From: Sindora glabra
Lineage: Eukaryota; Streptophyta; Magnoliopsida; Fabales; Fabaceae
Assembly (NCBI GenBank): GCA_020226215.1
Contig: CM035230.1
Span: 4,983,501-5,047,500 of the forward strand
DNA: 64,000 nucleotides
Direction of reading: 5' to 3'
The translations under genes were made by a program, and so were the position numbers. Under the pieces are notes generated by a model that saw only the letters and a program-made list of their open reading frames with translations, was not told the origin of the DNA and did no database searches. This document shows, in pieces, positions 26,582 through 40,203 of the stretch (the first letter of the stretch is position 1; each line of letters opens with the position of its first letter).

Positions 26582-27740
26582 TCTTAACATGAACAAGCAA
26601 AGGCATAATACTTTGACTAGGTAAAACTAGTGGAATAATGATGGAAATTGACTTATTTTATGTTTCAATGTGTCTTAAATCTAGTGATAAATTAGTAATA
26701 TCAAGCTCAAGAAATTTATTATTCATAGACTTAACTATTTTTGTACCTCCTGTATGGTTACACAACTTATATCCTTTTGCATAATATGGATAGTTTATGA
26801 AGTAAGAACAAATGGATATTGGATTAAGTTTTTTCATTGATGGATTGTAATTCTTCATCTCAAGAGAACAATCTCAAAGTAAAAAATGATTTAAGTTAGG
26901 TTTTCTACTAGTCTAAAGCTCAATGGGTGTTTTGGGTATTGACTTACTAAGAATTCAATTAAAGACGTACAAGGCAATTTTGATGGCCTCACCTTAAAGA
27001 AATTTAGATAAGTTTCTTGCACTCATCATATCTTTAAGAGTCCAATTGCACCTTTCAATAACACCATTTTGCTGAGGATTACTAGGTATAATATATTGTG
27101 GAACAATTTAACATTCTTGTAAAAACTTGGAAAATAATCCTATCTATTCCCCAAACACATCATATTTTCCATAATATTCACCACCCCAATAAAATCTCAT
27201 GATCTTGATGATTTTTCCTAATTGCTTTTAAACCTTAATTTTGAAAATTTTGAATTTCTCTCAAGTATATTAGATTTTTCTTTTATGAAATAAATATAGC
27301 CATGTCTAGAAAATTCATCAATGAATGTGAAAAGATAATGACAACCACAAATAGTAGGACAATATAGTTTCGATGCATCGATATAAACTATATCTAAAAG
27401 ATCAAAACTATAAGTAGCGCCCTTTTTTTATTCTTGTTTAATTTACCCCTAATACAACCCACACATATATCCATTTCATCAAAATCTAAGGAAGAATATT
27501 CTTTTTAATTAACGTCCTTATCCATTCCCAAAATATATGTCCTAATCACCTATGTCATGTCAATGATAATGTTTCCTTAATTCTAAGTCCTTTTGGAATC
27601 ACATTTTTAACATTTAAAGAAACATAAGAATTATTGGAGGTTAATAGCAACCTATATAAACCATTATTAATAATGGCAAAACCAATAGACTCAGAATGTA
27701 ATAAAATATAAAACTTTCCATTTTTAAAGACAAATTTGTA
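26582..27740 (-). pseudogene. Ty1/copia integrase remnant
   Basis: Reading leftward, the segment near 27.0-27.1 kb gives NPQQNGVIERCNWTL, matching the copia integrase block that holds the catalytic glutamate, followed by DMMSARNLSK. The open part at 26658-26858 gives NPSMKKLNPIS and KGYKLCNHTGGTKIVKS, the wording usual at the integrase C-terminal side before RT. Integrase joins the element DNA to the host chromosome. The frame is broken by many stops and shifts. The 3' side is cut at 26582 by the family A solo LTR, after which the element continues at 20041 with RT. Confidence 0.8.
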
Positions 27741-27759
27741 TCCTAGCTTATCTAAAACA

Positions 27760-28150
27760 AAAATTGAAATTAAATTATATCTAAATAAAGGTATTAAAAC
27801 ACATCATTCAATGTAAGCTCAATAATGCTTTCTAAATGTAAAATAACATATCCTATACATTCAACTATAACTTCAAGATCATTCCCTACTTGGACTCCTT
27901 TTCACTCGGTTTCCTTTTGTTTACGAACCTTTTGTAAAGTAACTGCACCATGAGTTATGGAAGCACTATCAAACCACTAGGAATTTATTGGGACATTAAT
28001 TAAATTTGATTTAAAATAATCTAAACATAGGAATTTACCATTCTCATTACCCTTTTTCTTCTTTAACCAAGACTTGAACCTATAGCATTCATTCCTTTTA
28101 TAACCTTTCTAGTGATAGTGATAGCATTATACATTCTTATGAATGGAACC
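27760..28150 (-). pseudogene. Ty1/copia nucleocapsid zinc-knuckle and protease remnant
   Basis: At about 28085-28150 a degenerate zinc knuckle (CYHYH, KGYKRNECYRFKSWLKKK) is visible, with a stop in place of the residue before its first cysteine. At about 27900-27990 WFDSASITH matches the copia aspartic-protease active-site neighbourhood, where the family usually has a D-S/T-G-A core; here the glycine is lost. In the family the protease cuts the polyprotein. The sequence has stops and can no longer function. Confidence 0.65.
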
Positions 28151-28156
28151 TCTAGG

Positions 28157-28905
28157 ACCTTTTACTTGTAGTTTATGAGAAGTATTATTATTATTACCAT
28201 GCCTCTAGGCCTCTCAAGACTTAAAAGGATTATTCCTTGGAACATGAATTTTTTCTTTTTCTTATTCATTGTGCTCTTGCTAGGTAAGGATTTTGGTTAG
28301 GTTAAAAAACTCATTTTACTCTTTTCTCTCTTCAATTTTTCTTCCTCAGCAATACACTTAGTGATGAGTTCATTAATGATCCAAGGTGTACTTAGGGTAT
28401 TATAAGCTAACTTGATTTGACTGAATTTTGGAGCTGAAGAACTTAAGGCATGTGGGATAAAGAACAAATCAATTTTTATGTTCTTCAATTTAGTTAGGAA
28501 GTGAACCTTCTTGATGATAAATTCCTTTACACCATTAGTATTGTTATAATTCATAATCATTAATTCCTTCATCAAGTATCTAGATTTAACATTATCATAT
28601 ATTTGATACTTTTGTCTAATGGCATTAAAAAACTCTTTAGCCTTGGTTGTCTCAATTAATCCACCTAATAAATGTTTAGGAATAAATTTTTTAATGGTAA
28701 TGAGATTGTGCCTATTCAATCTCTCCCATTTTGCATAATAGTCTTTCTGCTTCTAAGTGCTTTCTAGAGTGAGTCCTACTAACTCTACTTCACAAAAAGC
28801 TAAATCAAGATCCATAATATTAAAAACAAAATCTATATGCTACATCCATCTCTTATAATTTATACTATTTAAGAGTTCAATGGTCATAGTATTTGTTATT
28901 TACTA
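28157..28905 (-). pseudogene. Ty1/copia gag (capsid) remnant
   Basis: A 140-residue open stretch at 28297-28719 (KAKEFFNAIRQKYQ, KSRYLMKELM, GVKEFIIKKVHFLTKLKN, INELITKCIAEEEKLKRE) matches the capsid domain of plant copia gag proteins. The N-terminal part lies to the right, where NSINYKRWM and FVFNIMDLDLA can be read around 28800-28880 across a stop. Gag forms the virus-like particle that packages element RNA. It is followed leftward by the zinc-knuckle/protease and integrase remnants, as expected for copia. The copy is broken and not functional. Confidence 0.8.
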
Positions 28906-29517
28906 CAAAAGAGACTATAAATAAATTATTAAAAATACAATATGTTAGTCTTAGGCACTTTAAATAATTATACTTAGAAGTATATGAAATATCATTACAT
29001 TCTCCCTTTTAGACAGAGAATGTAGTAGGTGAAAAAACTTCCTAAAATTAAAGGAAACTAAGATAATATATTATTATTGAAAATTTATCCTCTTTTGGTA
29101 GGTAGAACTTATAATAATAAAATAAATTCAAAAATAAAATTATTTTAGTTAACTAATTTCTAATTACAATATACAACAATTCCCTTTAGGTAGGTCATTA
29201 TATGAAATAATTAAAAATTATTTTAATAAATTTAATTCTAATTACAATGCATACACTCCCTTTGGATAGATAATTATATGAAATAATTAAAAGTTAAACT
29301 CATAAATACTCATTAATAACTCAAAGATTTATGAAACAAAATGAACAATTTCACTTAAGTAATAATTATCCAAATCAACGCAAAAGTCTCTCAAAAGAAC
29401 TAGGATATTCAAATTAAACCTAAAACTAGAAATTTAAATTGTCAAAAATAAAACATGATTACTTTATTAAAGGGTACTAAATGATATGCACAAATGCTAA
29501 TCATCAAAATTATATTT
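28906..29517 (-). other. copia leader segment with short internal repeats
   Basis: Non-coding. A unit containing CTAATTTCTAATTACAAT, ACTCCCTTT and GATAATTATATGAAATAATTAAAA-TTA occurs around 29150-29220 and again around 29225-29300. This is probably the part of the copia leader next to gag; the rest lies at 40204-41220 beyond the inserted LTR. Confidence 0.4.
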
Positions 29518-30587
29518 CTTAATACCCTAATAAAGCAAGAAAAGTTTAATAATAATTTTGAATAGAAATTATACTAACAAAAACCTAATAATTTAATTGA
29601 GTAAGGTTCAGATAAATCATAAAGATAGTTAAAGGGTTTGTCTAGCTAGAATTTTTTTAGAATTTATATTAGGCACTAATATAGGTCAAAGTATAAATAA
29701 ATTCCTGATACTAACCTTGGAAAACTTATACAAAGACCTAATAGAAAATTAGGAGTTTGGGTAGCCTAAAATCAATCTAGGTAACTCTAAAATCTAGAGA
29801 TTGTGCCCAAAATTGAAATAAATATTTTTAGTATACTTAAGCTGAATTAGCCAACTTTTTTTGGCCTAAATATTATTTTTAGAACCATAAATTTAGGCCT
29901 AAAATAAGGTCCAATCTTATGAAAGAAGCTTATAACATTTTGGTGAAAAAGTGAAAAATTAGGGGCATTTGTTAGTAAGCATTTCTAGGCATCTTACTTG
30001 GTTGAATTTTAGTGGGTTTAAGAAGAAAATCATTTAATTTAAGGCCAGCAAAATTGTGCCCTATGTGCTAAAAATTATCAACTAAGTTTTTGCAAAAATA
30101 AAAAAATAGGAAGCTTATGGTTGAAGCTTTAGAAATTAAGGTTTATATAAAACCTTTTTAGTAATTTCTTTTATACATTATGATGCTCATTTCTTAACTC
30201 ATTCCTAACCAAATCCATGAGCTTTCCAAAGGAGTTTCATTAGGGTTTTCCATTTTCTAGCTTTTCCAATAAATTTCATCAAATTTTAGCAAGGTAACCT
30301 AGATTCTTTTCTATCTCCTTCAAGTTTTTATAACCATTTCCTTTCTAAAATTTTTAAATTTTTATTTATTTTAGTGTAGCTACTCTTTTGCTATTCTAAA
30401 AGGTATTTAAAAGGTTATAGATTCAAGAAGTTAAAGTGAGTGGCAATTACTCCTTGTTCTATTAAGTTTTCCATGAAAGATAAATAAATTTGATGATAAC
30501 TACCATTAGAATTTAAGCTAAATTGTGATGTTGAAGGGTTTGAAATTGATATTGTATAAATGTTAATATGAGGATATGATGTTGGTA

Positions 30588-33500
30588 TGTCATAACCTAA
30601 CTTGATTGTGACCAGCATGGATATCGATACTTGGTTTTCATAAGCCTTAATAGTTTTTACTATTTTTATCTAACAAAAGTATTCAAATTCTACAAGGATC
30701 TAAAAATATTTTATTTAAAATTTTATGGAAAAACAAATAGAGTTTTCCTTATTTTTGGACACTTCTCGAAGGCTACATGCCCTAAAATACAATACATATA
30801 TTATTTTCTCAAGTACGATAAATACAATAGCATCATATATATACGTATTACTACATAATTACAATAGCTATACAAATAAATAATTCAACACATCAAGTGT
30901 CAAATTAATTTAATCTCAAATGAAACCTAATTGTCAAATTCTTTTTATTAGTTAGTCTTTGATCTCTATAAAAGCATCAAACTCAAATTCATTTATTTCA
31001 ACTAGTAAAATGCTAAAAATAAAGAAAGCGAGCTATAAGAACTCAATAAGTATACAGCTACCACTACTTTACAAGAGATTTAACTTTATATATTTGTAAA
31101 GTTACATACTAATCATGTTTTAAGCTAAAACTATTCACAAACCCATTTCCTTGAATCTCTAAAATATGCACAACTCAGCCTCAAATTGGAACTTCACCTG
31201 TACATAACTTAGATTCCATATCTCGCATTACAAAATATTATAGTCTCAACCAATCACTCACCACTAGGGGTACAAATGAGTTAGGCCGAGTTAGGATTTG
31301 CCTTAAATAGGCTGGGCTTATATTACAAAATATTGGCCCGAGCCTAGCCTATTAGCTATATAAGACTTTATTTTAGGCCCGAGTCTAGCTTAGCCTATTA
31401 GCCTATTTTAAATACAAGCTTTTAAATAGGTCAATAACTTAAGATTTAAAAGGCCTATTATAAAAAGACCTCAAATAAGTTAATAACTTATATAAACTTA
31501 TATCAATATATTCTTAAAATGCTCCTAATAATACTAAAATTAATATAAAATTTTATATAAAAACTAGTTAACAAAGAAATAAATCCATATACTTATAACA
31601 TAAAATTACTAATTTAAATATTCAATATTTAATTAAAAGTAAAATAACATTAAGTTGTCATAACATCAAAGGTTAACAACAAAGACAAATTAGTTCATCA
31701 TAAATTATACAACAAACATTCAAAATATTTAATCTATATAATGGACTTAAAAAAAAGCTTATATGTCATTGCCTTTATAGTAAATAAATTTAAATAAAAA
31801 ATATTAAATAGGCTGGCCTAATAGGCCTGTAAGTTAGACTTAAAATAAAAAAAGTCTGACCTATTTAATTAAAAAGGCTTTTATATTGGTTTTAGCCTGG
31901 CTCATTTAGCTAAATAGGCTGAACCGAGCTAGGCCTTAATTAGGTTGGCCCATAGGCCCCCGATAGGCTGTCTGGCCCATTTGTACCCCTACTCATCACC
32001 TATTTCGGGTGATCATCACATTTACAAATAACCCTTAAGGCTTAATTACAATTAAATCATCATAAATAATTCAAGTTTTTGCAATCATATCAAATGGTAA
32101 CAATCAATCATAGATAAATTCCAACATTTCATCACATCACATATCCATTTATAGTAAGCATATATGTAATTGCTATTGGCCACTTTTTGATTTCAAGTTA
32201 ATTATATATTTTTCTTAACTGAACAATGGGAATTTCCTATCCAGCTCACAGGTCAATTTTATATCCTTCATAACTATTTATTAGGAATTTTCTATCTCGC
32301 TTTTAGAGCATTGCTCCATTACAATCACAATTTTTTAATGTCACTGCTTTGGCACAATTCACACTTTCCAATATCATCCATGGCAGGTTTCATAGATAAT
32401 ATATATTTGAGAGCTCAACTCTCATATCATAATTGTTTATAAAATTTAATAAGAAGTAACTAATTTGTCATTGGACAATAATGCCATTATATCCTTCTAT
32501 ATGACTATAATAGATGGACATCATTGAATGCAATCATAATCCATTAATAGTTATCACCACTACTATACTTTCGCTGCACACTTTGATCAATTAATATTCC
32601 TTCAAATAGCTATTTGTACCTATACCATGAAATTGAATTTATGCATAAGTATAAATATATATGCATGAATATAAAATCTAAACCATTAATAAAAAGATAC
32701 AATTCACAATATTTAAGTAATCTCTTATTAGGATAAAAATCTATGGTAAGATGAATACTCATCTGAAGACGGACATTCATCTCAAAAAACCCCACTTAAT
32801 TTGCTTTTGTTGTTTCTTTCTTCCTATTTTGCAATTAGTCCTAGGAAGAAATATAAAGATTATATTTCAAATTAGCTTATAGAAGTATAAATCTTGTACT
32901 GTAGTAAAAAGAAATGCATAATATCTTGACATTATAGTTTAAAATCTTTAAAAACATATTTAAATCATTTTGTAGTAGATCATTATACGACACATTTTAA
33001 CTCATTAAGAAGTTCTAACTCAAATAAAATGATACTTCATACAACTATTTTAAAAGCCTTTGTTTTTGGCAACAAGTATCAAGGATGCCAAAGTCTAGAC
33101 CAAATAGTAATAAAATAACTTTATTACAAATGAAATCCTTAACCATTTGAGATAATGCAAAAATACAAACACTTCGCCTTTGGCTACTATAGCAAAAGTA
33201 ATGCCATAAAACTTATTTCTTTTATGTGATATCAAAGATTTATAAGGCTGGCCAAACAAATCAATATAGCCACAATATATCTAATTATTTTCTTTCCATA
33301 TATTACAAATCCAAATTCTAATCATAACATAATAACATTCTACATTGTTTCTTATATTCATAATTTCTAGATTAACTTTTAACTCAAATACACTATTACT
33401 TAGGAACTTTCAAATCAAAACCATGTAAGTTTAAATAATAGAACTTGAAACCCTAAAATGCTCATCTTCTATTACTCTATCATCCTAGACTTTCACTTTC

Positions 33501-35264
33501 TTTATTTTATACGTATTACATCAGTTACCTCAATACTATGTATGAATAGAATGTTAGATAGGTATCAACATTGTATTATGATGATAACTAAACATCAATA
33601 CAATAGAATAACTTTTCTAATTTCACTATCCACTTTCCTAGATAGGCTACACCTATACTTGATTGAGGTTTCTTGCCCTATTATGATAATTTACCATATT
33701 ACCCATATATTGAAGATAAAAAGGACATGACTAAGAATGTATATAATCATTTCTTATCAAATATTTCTTTTTGTAGTTACCACAATAAAAACATAATATG
33801 ACAAGGACTATTTCCTAAAAATAAAATACTTAGAATTTCCATATTACCCATGAATCTTAGGAATCTTATTTTAATATTTTATCACATAAAAATTATATTT
33901 TTGTATGCCTATTCTATACATTAAGAGCACATGAACAATTATGTTTGTTTTCAAATCAACACCCAAATAACTGAAATCAAAAGGGGTAATTAAAAAAGAA
34001 GTTTTATCAAAACCTAAGATGGCTGCCTGTCGTTGATTAGCATTATAGTGGGAGCCAATGGCTAGTAGAATAGAGGTCCCGAGCTGCTTCATGCTAGCGA
34101 CAACCTCAGCTTCTCATCATGGTTCTGTTGTGCCATGGGATTTCAAAGCTAAGGAAAGGAGCACTGCTAGCTAGCAAAGGTGCTTGGTGGCTAAAAATCA
34201 CATTATGGTTAATGGTTCTGCTTAGCTTTGAGTTCTGTCATGCATAATAATTGCTTTCACTACATACCCATCGCTACTAGTTATGGATGGGATGTACTTG
34301 ATGGAAGGTGCTTATAATAGCAACATCATCATTAGAGAAAGGAGAAAGGGAAAAGCAAGTTGCTAGAAGGAAAGGGAACAGGAAAAGGAGATAGCTGAGA
34401 CAAAGAGAGAGTAGGAAGTTAGTGGAGAAAAGAGGGAAAAAGGAAATTAGGATTGAATTGGAGAGACGGGTTTTCAAAAAGAAAGAAAAATAAAATCAAG
34501 AGGAGAGAGAAATTAGGGTAGCCAACATAATAATGAGAGGGAAGAAAGTTGACTAGATTTTATTAAAGAGAGGAGAACTAGAAAATTATAGAAAAAAGCT
34601 ACCAAAAATTTAAAAAAATAAGGGAGATAGTAAATGAGAGAGAAGAGAGAAAATGCTATAAGCTATGAGTTTTATCACGTGTTACTCATGTGTATTAGTT
34701 ACTTTACACCTAAAATCTCAGCCCTCCAAATATGTTAAATCCAACTTTATTCAATTATCTAATTAAAAATTCATTTCTATAAAACTTATTTCTATTTAAA
34801 ATCTCAACTTAATTACTTTTATCTTCCCTCAATATATAAAGATATATAAAAGTTCTAAAATAATTATTTAAGTATTTCATAAATTTCAAAAATAGTTTAT
34901 CAATACAAATAATTAATTCCATAATCCTCATATTCACAATTATTAAAATTATTTTCAACTTGTAAGAAATTTCTTATAAAAAGTATTTAAACAAACCTCA
35001 AATCAATAATGGCCATTAAAAATAAATCTATTTCAAATTTTCATAATTCTTAAAATAATTTATTAAATACAAAAATTTGTTTGATAAATCCTTACACCTG
35101 TAATCATTAAAATAAATTTCAAATATTATTATAAATATCATTTTCAATATTCCAAAACCTTTAATATGGAAATTAAATTTAAAGTCATATATTAATTGAA
35201 TAAATAAATAATTATTTACAAGTATCAAAACTTATAGATTTAAAATTCAACTTGGGATATTATA
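30588..35264 (-). mobile_element. solo LTR of a chromovirus-like Ty3/gypsy family, hosting a hAT element
   Basis: On the plus strand it reads TGTCATAACC...GGGATATTATA. On the minus strand this is T(G)TAATATCCC...GGTTATGACA, the end structure shared by several LTRs in this window. The flanks are TGGTA (30583-30587) and TGGCA (35265-35269), a duplication with one transition. After removing the hAT element it is about 3.9 kb. A strongly purine-rich block at 34290-34560 corresponds to a CT-rich leader on the minus strand, supporting the orientation. No coding domain is present; the open frames are short and unrelated to known proteins. Confidence 0.8.
31265..31991. mobile_element. non-autonomous hAT-type element, 727 bp
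   Basis: The terminal inverted repeats are TAGGGGTACAAAT and ATTTGTACCCCTA. The flanks CTCACCAC (31257-31264) and CTCATCAC (31992-31999) are an 8-bp target duplication with one change, as is typical of hAT transposons. The subterminal parts are rich in GGCC, AGGCC and TAGCCT words. There is no transposase, so it depends on a partner. Relatives lie at 62349-63089 and 63886-64000. It is inserted in the solo LTR at 30588-35264. Confidence 0.9.
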
Positions 35265-37119
35265 TGGCAATATAGTGTTGAGATGAGTAGGGGATGATTT
35301 ATAAGCTTTTCCCTAAAAAATGACCATAGAAAAATTGTAGAAATAAGATTTTGCTAAAAAAGTTTAATGGTATATTTTTGTTTTACTTTTGAAATTAGGA
35401 TTAGAAATTGTTTAAATTTTAATTTTTGATTTAATCATGTTAGAAATAGTGTTATGATAGATATAGAAAATTTTGGAAATTTTTGGAAAAGTTTAGAGTT
35501 ATGAATGGTGTAATAGAATAGACTTTGGTTATAATAGCCTAAAATAGAATTCTTGATTCTGCATGCTATTGTATGGTTTTGTTTATGCCATAATTTGATT
35601 GAGAAAAATTAAATTTATTCATATTGTTTGATTATTAATATATTAGTAACCTTTCATGAAAACTTGGTAGCAATTAGATTTGATTTGGATGCTTAAAAGA
35701 CCTCTTTTTTCATAGTAACTTCAAAACTATCTAGAATTGACAACTTTGAGTTTTTGGTTTAGTATGAATACTACTAATATGTTAATTTTTAGAAATAATT
35801 GAAGTTTCTCATTAATTAATATGTTACAAATGTTTTTGAAAAGTTTGATGACAATTGCAAGTGGTTTAAATGTTAAAAAGGGGTTTTCATTGTGATTGCT
35901 CTTATACTATTCTATTTGAATTTCAACAATTTAGTACTAAGTGAAAAGTACTTGAAATTGAATAAATAGTGAGAAAATTACTATTTAATGTACATTAGTG
36001 TGTTACAAGAATTAAATAAAATTTTGATAAAATTTTGAATAGGTTTAGGGGCCCAAGAAGGGATCAAATCATAGAAACACTCCATGTTACATAGCAAGTT
36101 CAATGCTTGATTATCCTTGTTAAGTGATGTTGTAAGGAATTAAAGTTTAAGAAATAATTAATAGTTATTCAAAAGAGTTAATTGTTATTATTATCTTGAA
36201 TAAACAAGGGGTTGTGTATTAACCTTGATATAATGTTATATGATGAGGAATTATGAATATAAATAGGAATGGCTAGATTTTATGGCATAGTTGGTATTTT
36301 TTACCATACCCTATGAATTTAAAATAAGTAATTAATGCTACGGTCGATATCATAATATTATCTAACATGAATTTAATTTGTGGGGTGTTATTTATCCTTT
36401 GCAGAGAAGGAAATGAGTGGAAAAGATTGGAAAGATAAGATTGATGGCTTAATGCTTAGGGTGGCAGGGGATAAAGCTTAACAGAAGATATAAGGAGAAA
36501 TCTATATATCAATTGTTACCATTCCTTAAAATGATCATTATAAACATTATATAGAAAAGTTATAACAAATATAATAGAGCTAAATTAAATCTTTGTTTAT
36601 ATTACATTGTTATATATATGTCTTTGATCTATTATGGTGAAAACTCCTTAGAAAAGGAGAAAAATGGCCAACTACTAATTATTTTAATACTCACACTCTT
36701 TGTTATTAATATTTTTATTTACAAATTCTAAACATAGATCACTAAGGAATAACTAATATCTATACAAGAACCTTATTAATACCATAAGGAACTTTCTAGG
36801 TCATATTCTAATATAGATTCCAGATGACAGTAATGGGCCTTGTATTGATTATTCTGTAGGACTTAAAAGACTAAATTTTGAATCAAATCCTTTTGTCATT
36901 AATCTTGTTTTCCCTAACTATTTGCATAAGAATATATTTAGTCATTCTAGTTCTATCAATATGTCAAATCCTCCATCTTTCTTATCCATAAATTTGATCC
37001 TAAAGGAAACCTTGAATAGAAATAGGATAGGTTAAGTTAGGAATTTCTTTACTTACAGAAATTGTATGTATAAATCTTTTTATGCATATAAATTATATTT
37101 TGCATTTTTAATTGCACAT

Positions 37120-40034
37120 TGTAATGCCCCTAAGTGGTACATTAAGTATAATTAAGAATAAAACTCCCTAATGGGTCACAAAAGTGATAAAAATTTCCTA
37201 AAAGGAAATTTAGATAAAAAATACCCTAAATCTTACTTGTATGTTAATCGGGTAAGCAAAAAATGAGTACACTAGGCTCTAATTGGCCCAAAATTTTTCC
37301 AAACCATTTCAAAAATAATTAAAGATGTAATTTGAGTTAAACCATGATTAAAAACATATTCAAAAGGTCGGAAAAATTTTAGTGGAACTCAATTTGATTT
37401 TAGGATCTTGGGAAGCCAGAATCCAGTAAAAAGAGGCTGAAAGTGTAATAAATCGATTTAATTCCCTAAATTAATTTTTTTAAATCAACTAAATAAATTT
37501 ATTAGGGCCTAAATATATTACAAATAAACTTAAATTGGCGTCAAGGACTAAATTGAAAATTTTGTTAGAAATTATGGGATAAAAATTGAATTTTAAAAAG
37601 TTTTGAGGTCAAATTGTAATTTCTTAAAATTATGGTTTTGGCCCAATATTTTTCTAATAAATTTGGACCAAAAATTGGTCTGAATTAGATCCATATTTGC
37701 ATGCCCATATGCTGAAATCTCTAGAGAAATCCTTGCAAAAATATCTTGCAAAAAAGATCTAGATATTTTGTAAATTCCAAAAAGAGCCCACTTGTATATA
37801 TTTGCTATTTAGTCCTAGAAATTTCAAGAGAATTCATAAGCCTCCTTCTTCCTCTCTGCAATTCAAAAATTTCAGCCACCATTAGAGTAACCTTTCAAGC
37901 TTCCAAGCCAAAAACACACAAAATTCAACAAGTCAAGCCAAGCTTTCAAGTTTTCTACTAAGCTTTCTTAAGTTTTTCCAAAAGAAATCAACCAAAGCTT
38001 GAAGGTATTTCTTCCTTTTCCTCAAGTCTGAAACACATTCTTGTGGGAGTGGTTTTGAAGCTTTGAAATAACCAAGTTTGGAGGTAAGTGACAATTCCTT
38101 ACCATTTTCTTAGAATTTTGATTAAAGAATTGTAAGATTTTGAACTCTAGACCGGTTAATTTGTTAGTTTGATGTGAGACCATGCAATTAGAGGCATGGT
38201 GCTATTATGAACCTTTGAACATGTATTTTGAATGTCATTATCATGAGTAATACATGAGAATACTAATTTTGATGTTTAGAATGAGTGGTGAATCCAGATC
38301 ATGAAGAACAATGCTTGCTAGAAAATTTTAGGAAAACCTAAAACAGTAACTTCGAGTGCATGAATTTTTTGGGCTTCATAGGTTGCTCAAAAATTAAAAA
38401 CTAAACATTATATGGTATTTCATGATTTTAGGATCAACATATAATTTATTGGGAATTTTCAAAAGAAGTTAGAATTTTGGAATGGGGTCCTTGTTGGGAA
38501 GTAATCCAGATTTCCAAAAATAGAATGCCTAGGCATTTAGTCTCGGGTTTTAATTTTTTTGAGGAACTATATGGACTTTAAAAATTCTACAAAAATTCAT
38601 TAAAACCCTTCCAGATGTTGGTTAAAACATATAAAAATTTCGTGGCATTTGGAGCCCATTTGCCTATTGAATAATAACATTTCAGGGCTCCAGTGCTGCC
38701 AAATCTAGAACCAACTTGGGAAGGTGAATTTGGGCAAATTTCTGGGCAAATTCAGTAGGGATTCTGAGAAAAAATCACAACATGAACTTTGTTATTTAAG
38801 ATATTGGAAATAACATAGAATTTAATGGAAATTTTTAGAGTTAATTTAATTAGCTAAATAGGGCCAAACTTTTTATTACCTTCTGTTGGCCCTATTCTGG
38901 GCTAGCGAGTGAACAATACCATAGTGTAATGGATTCTAAGCTCAAATTGAATGGTAGTTAATTGAAATTGCACCATTAGGGCTTTATTTAAGTATAGTGA
39001 ACTTTGACAATTTAATTAGAATTAATTAAACATAAGTTGAGGGCTTAGTGTATAAAAAGGGTATAATAAACTCTAATTGAAACATAAGCTAACCTATTCT
39101 TTCTAAATTCTTGGTATGTAGATGCATTATTAGAATGTATGTTGTTCATGTATAAACTTAAAATGTTTGTTTTGCATTTGTATGCACTATTGTTTAGCAT
39201 GATTAGAATGGATGTTACCTAAATGGCTAATGGGTACGTTTGACCTTACCATTGATTATTTGATTATAAATATACTTATAATAGCTATTGGATTTTGATA
39301 TACTATAATGTTTCTAAATCCCTCTCAGATGTGATATGTGGGAGAGCATTACATCCTTCTAAAAGAAGGAGAGGCATGGTAAGGGTTAGAGGAATAAGAT
39401 GGTGGCTTCGGCCTAGGGTGGTGGGGAATAAGGTTGAATTGGTAATATGGGGGAAAAGCCATACCTTATTAGCCATTTTTTGATATCTAGACTAATCATT
39501 TCTTAACTATGTAGTTAAATTTCATTCTAATTAGATGCTTAAAAATAATGACACATTTAATAACTAATTTAAATTTAAGAAATTCATAATACATTGGGAT
39601 TATGGTAAAAGTGAATTATCATTCACTGAGTATTATAAATACTTATTCTTGTTTGTATTATTTTTTTATTTTTATAGATAAAGAACTTGGACCAGCGTTG
39701 ACAATCTTCACCATATACACTATTTACTTCTAGATAGTATATTATATATCAATATAAGTATTTAGTCAGTTAGTATACTAATCTATATAATATTTTAGTT
39801 CATGCTTGTTTTGATATCTATATATGTATATAGTATTGCATATACTTTAAAAACATATATAAGATGTAGTATTATCTATTTTGTGTTTAATAAAAGTATT
39901 AGTTGTATATGTATATTTGTGTACATATGAGTTAAATGTGATTGTAAAGACTTGTAAAGGTGTCTAATTGATACATCACTATCAGTTAGATATCTTTACG
40001 CCAATTATGATAGTTGTGAGAACAAGTCGTGACA
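37120..40034 (+). mobile_element. solo LTR of a chromovirus-like Ty3/gypsy family, 2.9 kb
   Basis: It begins TGTAATGCCCCTAAG and ends AGTCGTGACA. The flanks are CACAT (37115-37119) and CATAT (40035-40039), a duplication with one transition. Plus-strand orientation is supported by the TGTAATGCCC start and by a CT-rich leader-like stretch with CCTCCTTCTTCCTCTCTGC near 37840. No internal domain remains. It is inserted near the 3' end of the second family A LTR. The small open frames within it (37746-37961, 39295-39483) show no protein similarity I can recognise. Confidence 0.85.
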
Positions 40035-40203
40035 CATATGTAGCAAATTTTATTTCTTATAAATGCCTACTTTTATCTTTAACAAAGTTAAGTAGTAAAG
40101 AGTAAGAAATATTTTAAAAGCTTATAAAGATACCTGGCTAGTAAATTAATTCTAGTTAAGTGTTTTTACATCAATCACATTATTCAATAGTCAAGTCATG
40201 GCA

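Larger units (their letters stand above)
29518..40203 (+). mobile_element. solo LTR (family A, second copy) with two nested solo LTRs
   Basis: Segments 29518-30587, 35265-37119 and 40035-40203 align in order with the family A LTR at 20047-26576, beginning TTAATACCCTAATAAAG (against TAATACTCCAATAGAG) and ending AAGTCATGGCA (against AAGTTATGATA). The orientation is the same, with a TTTATATAAAACC core near 30140. A 5-bp duplication is not clear (TATTT on the left, TGCAT on the right), so either the ends are slightly misplaced or the flanks have decayed. It sits in the copia leader. Confidence 0.7.

Noticed and set aside
28906..29320. Short repeated units near the copia gag considered as a CRISPR-like array
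   Set aside because: There are only about two diverged units with no regular spacers, in a plant nuclear context; they fit a retroelement leader.
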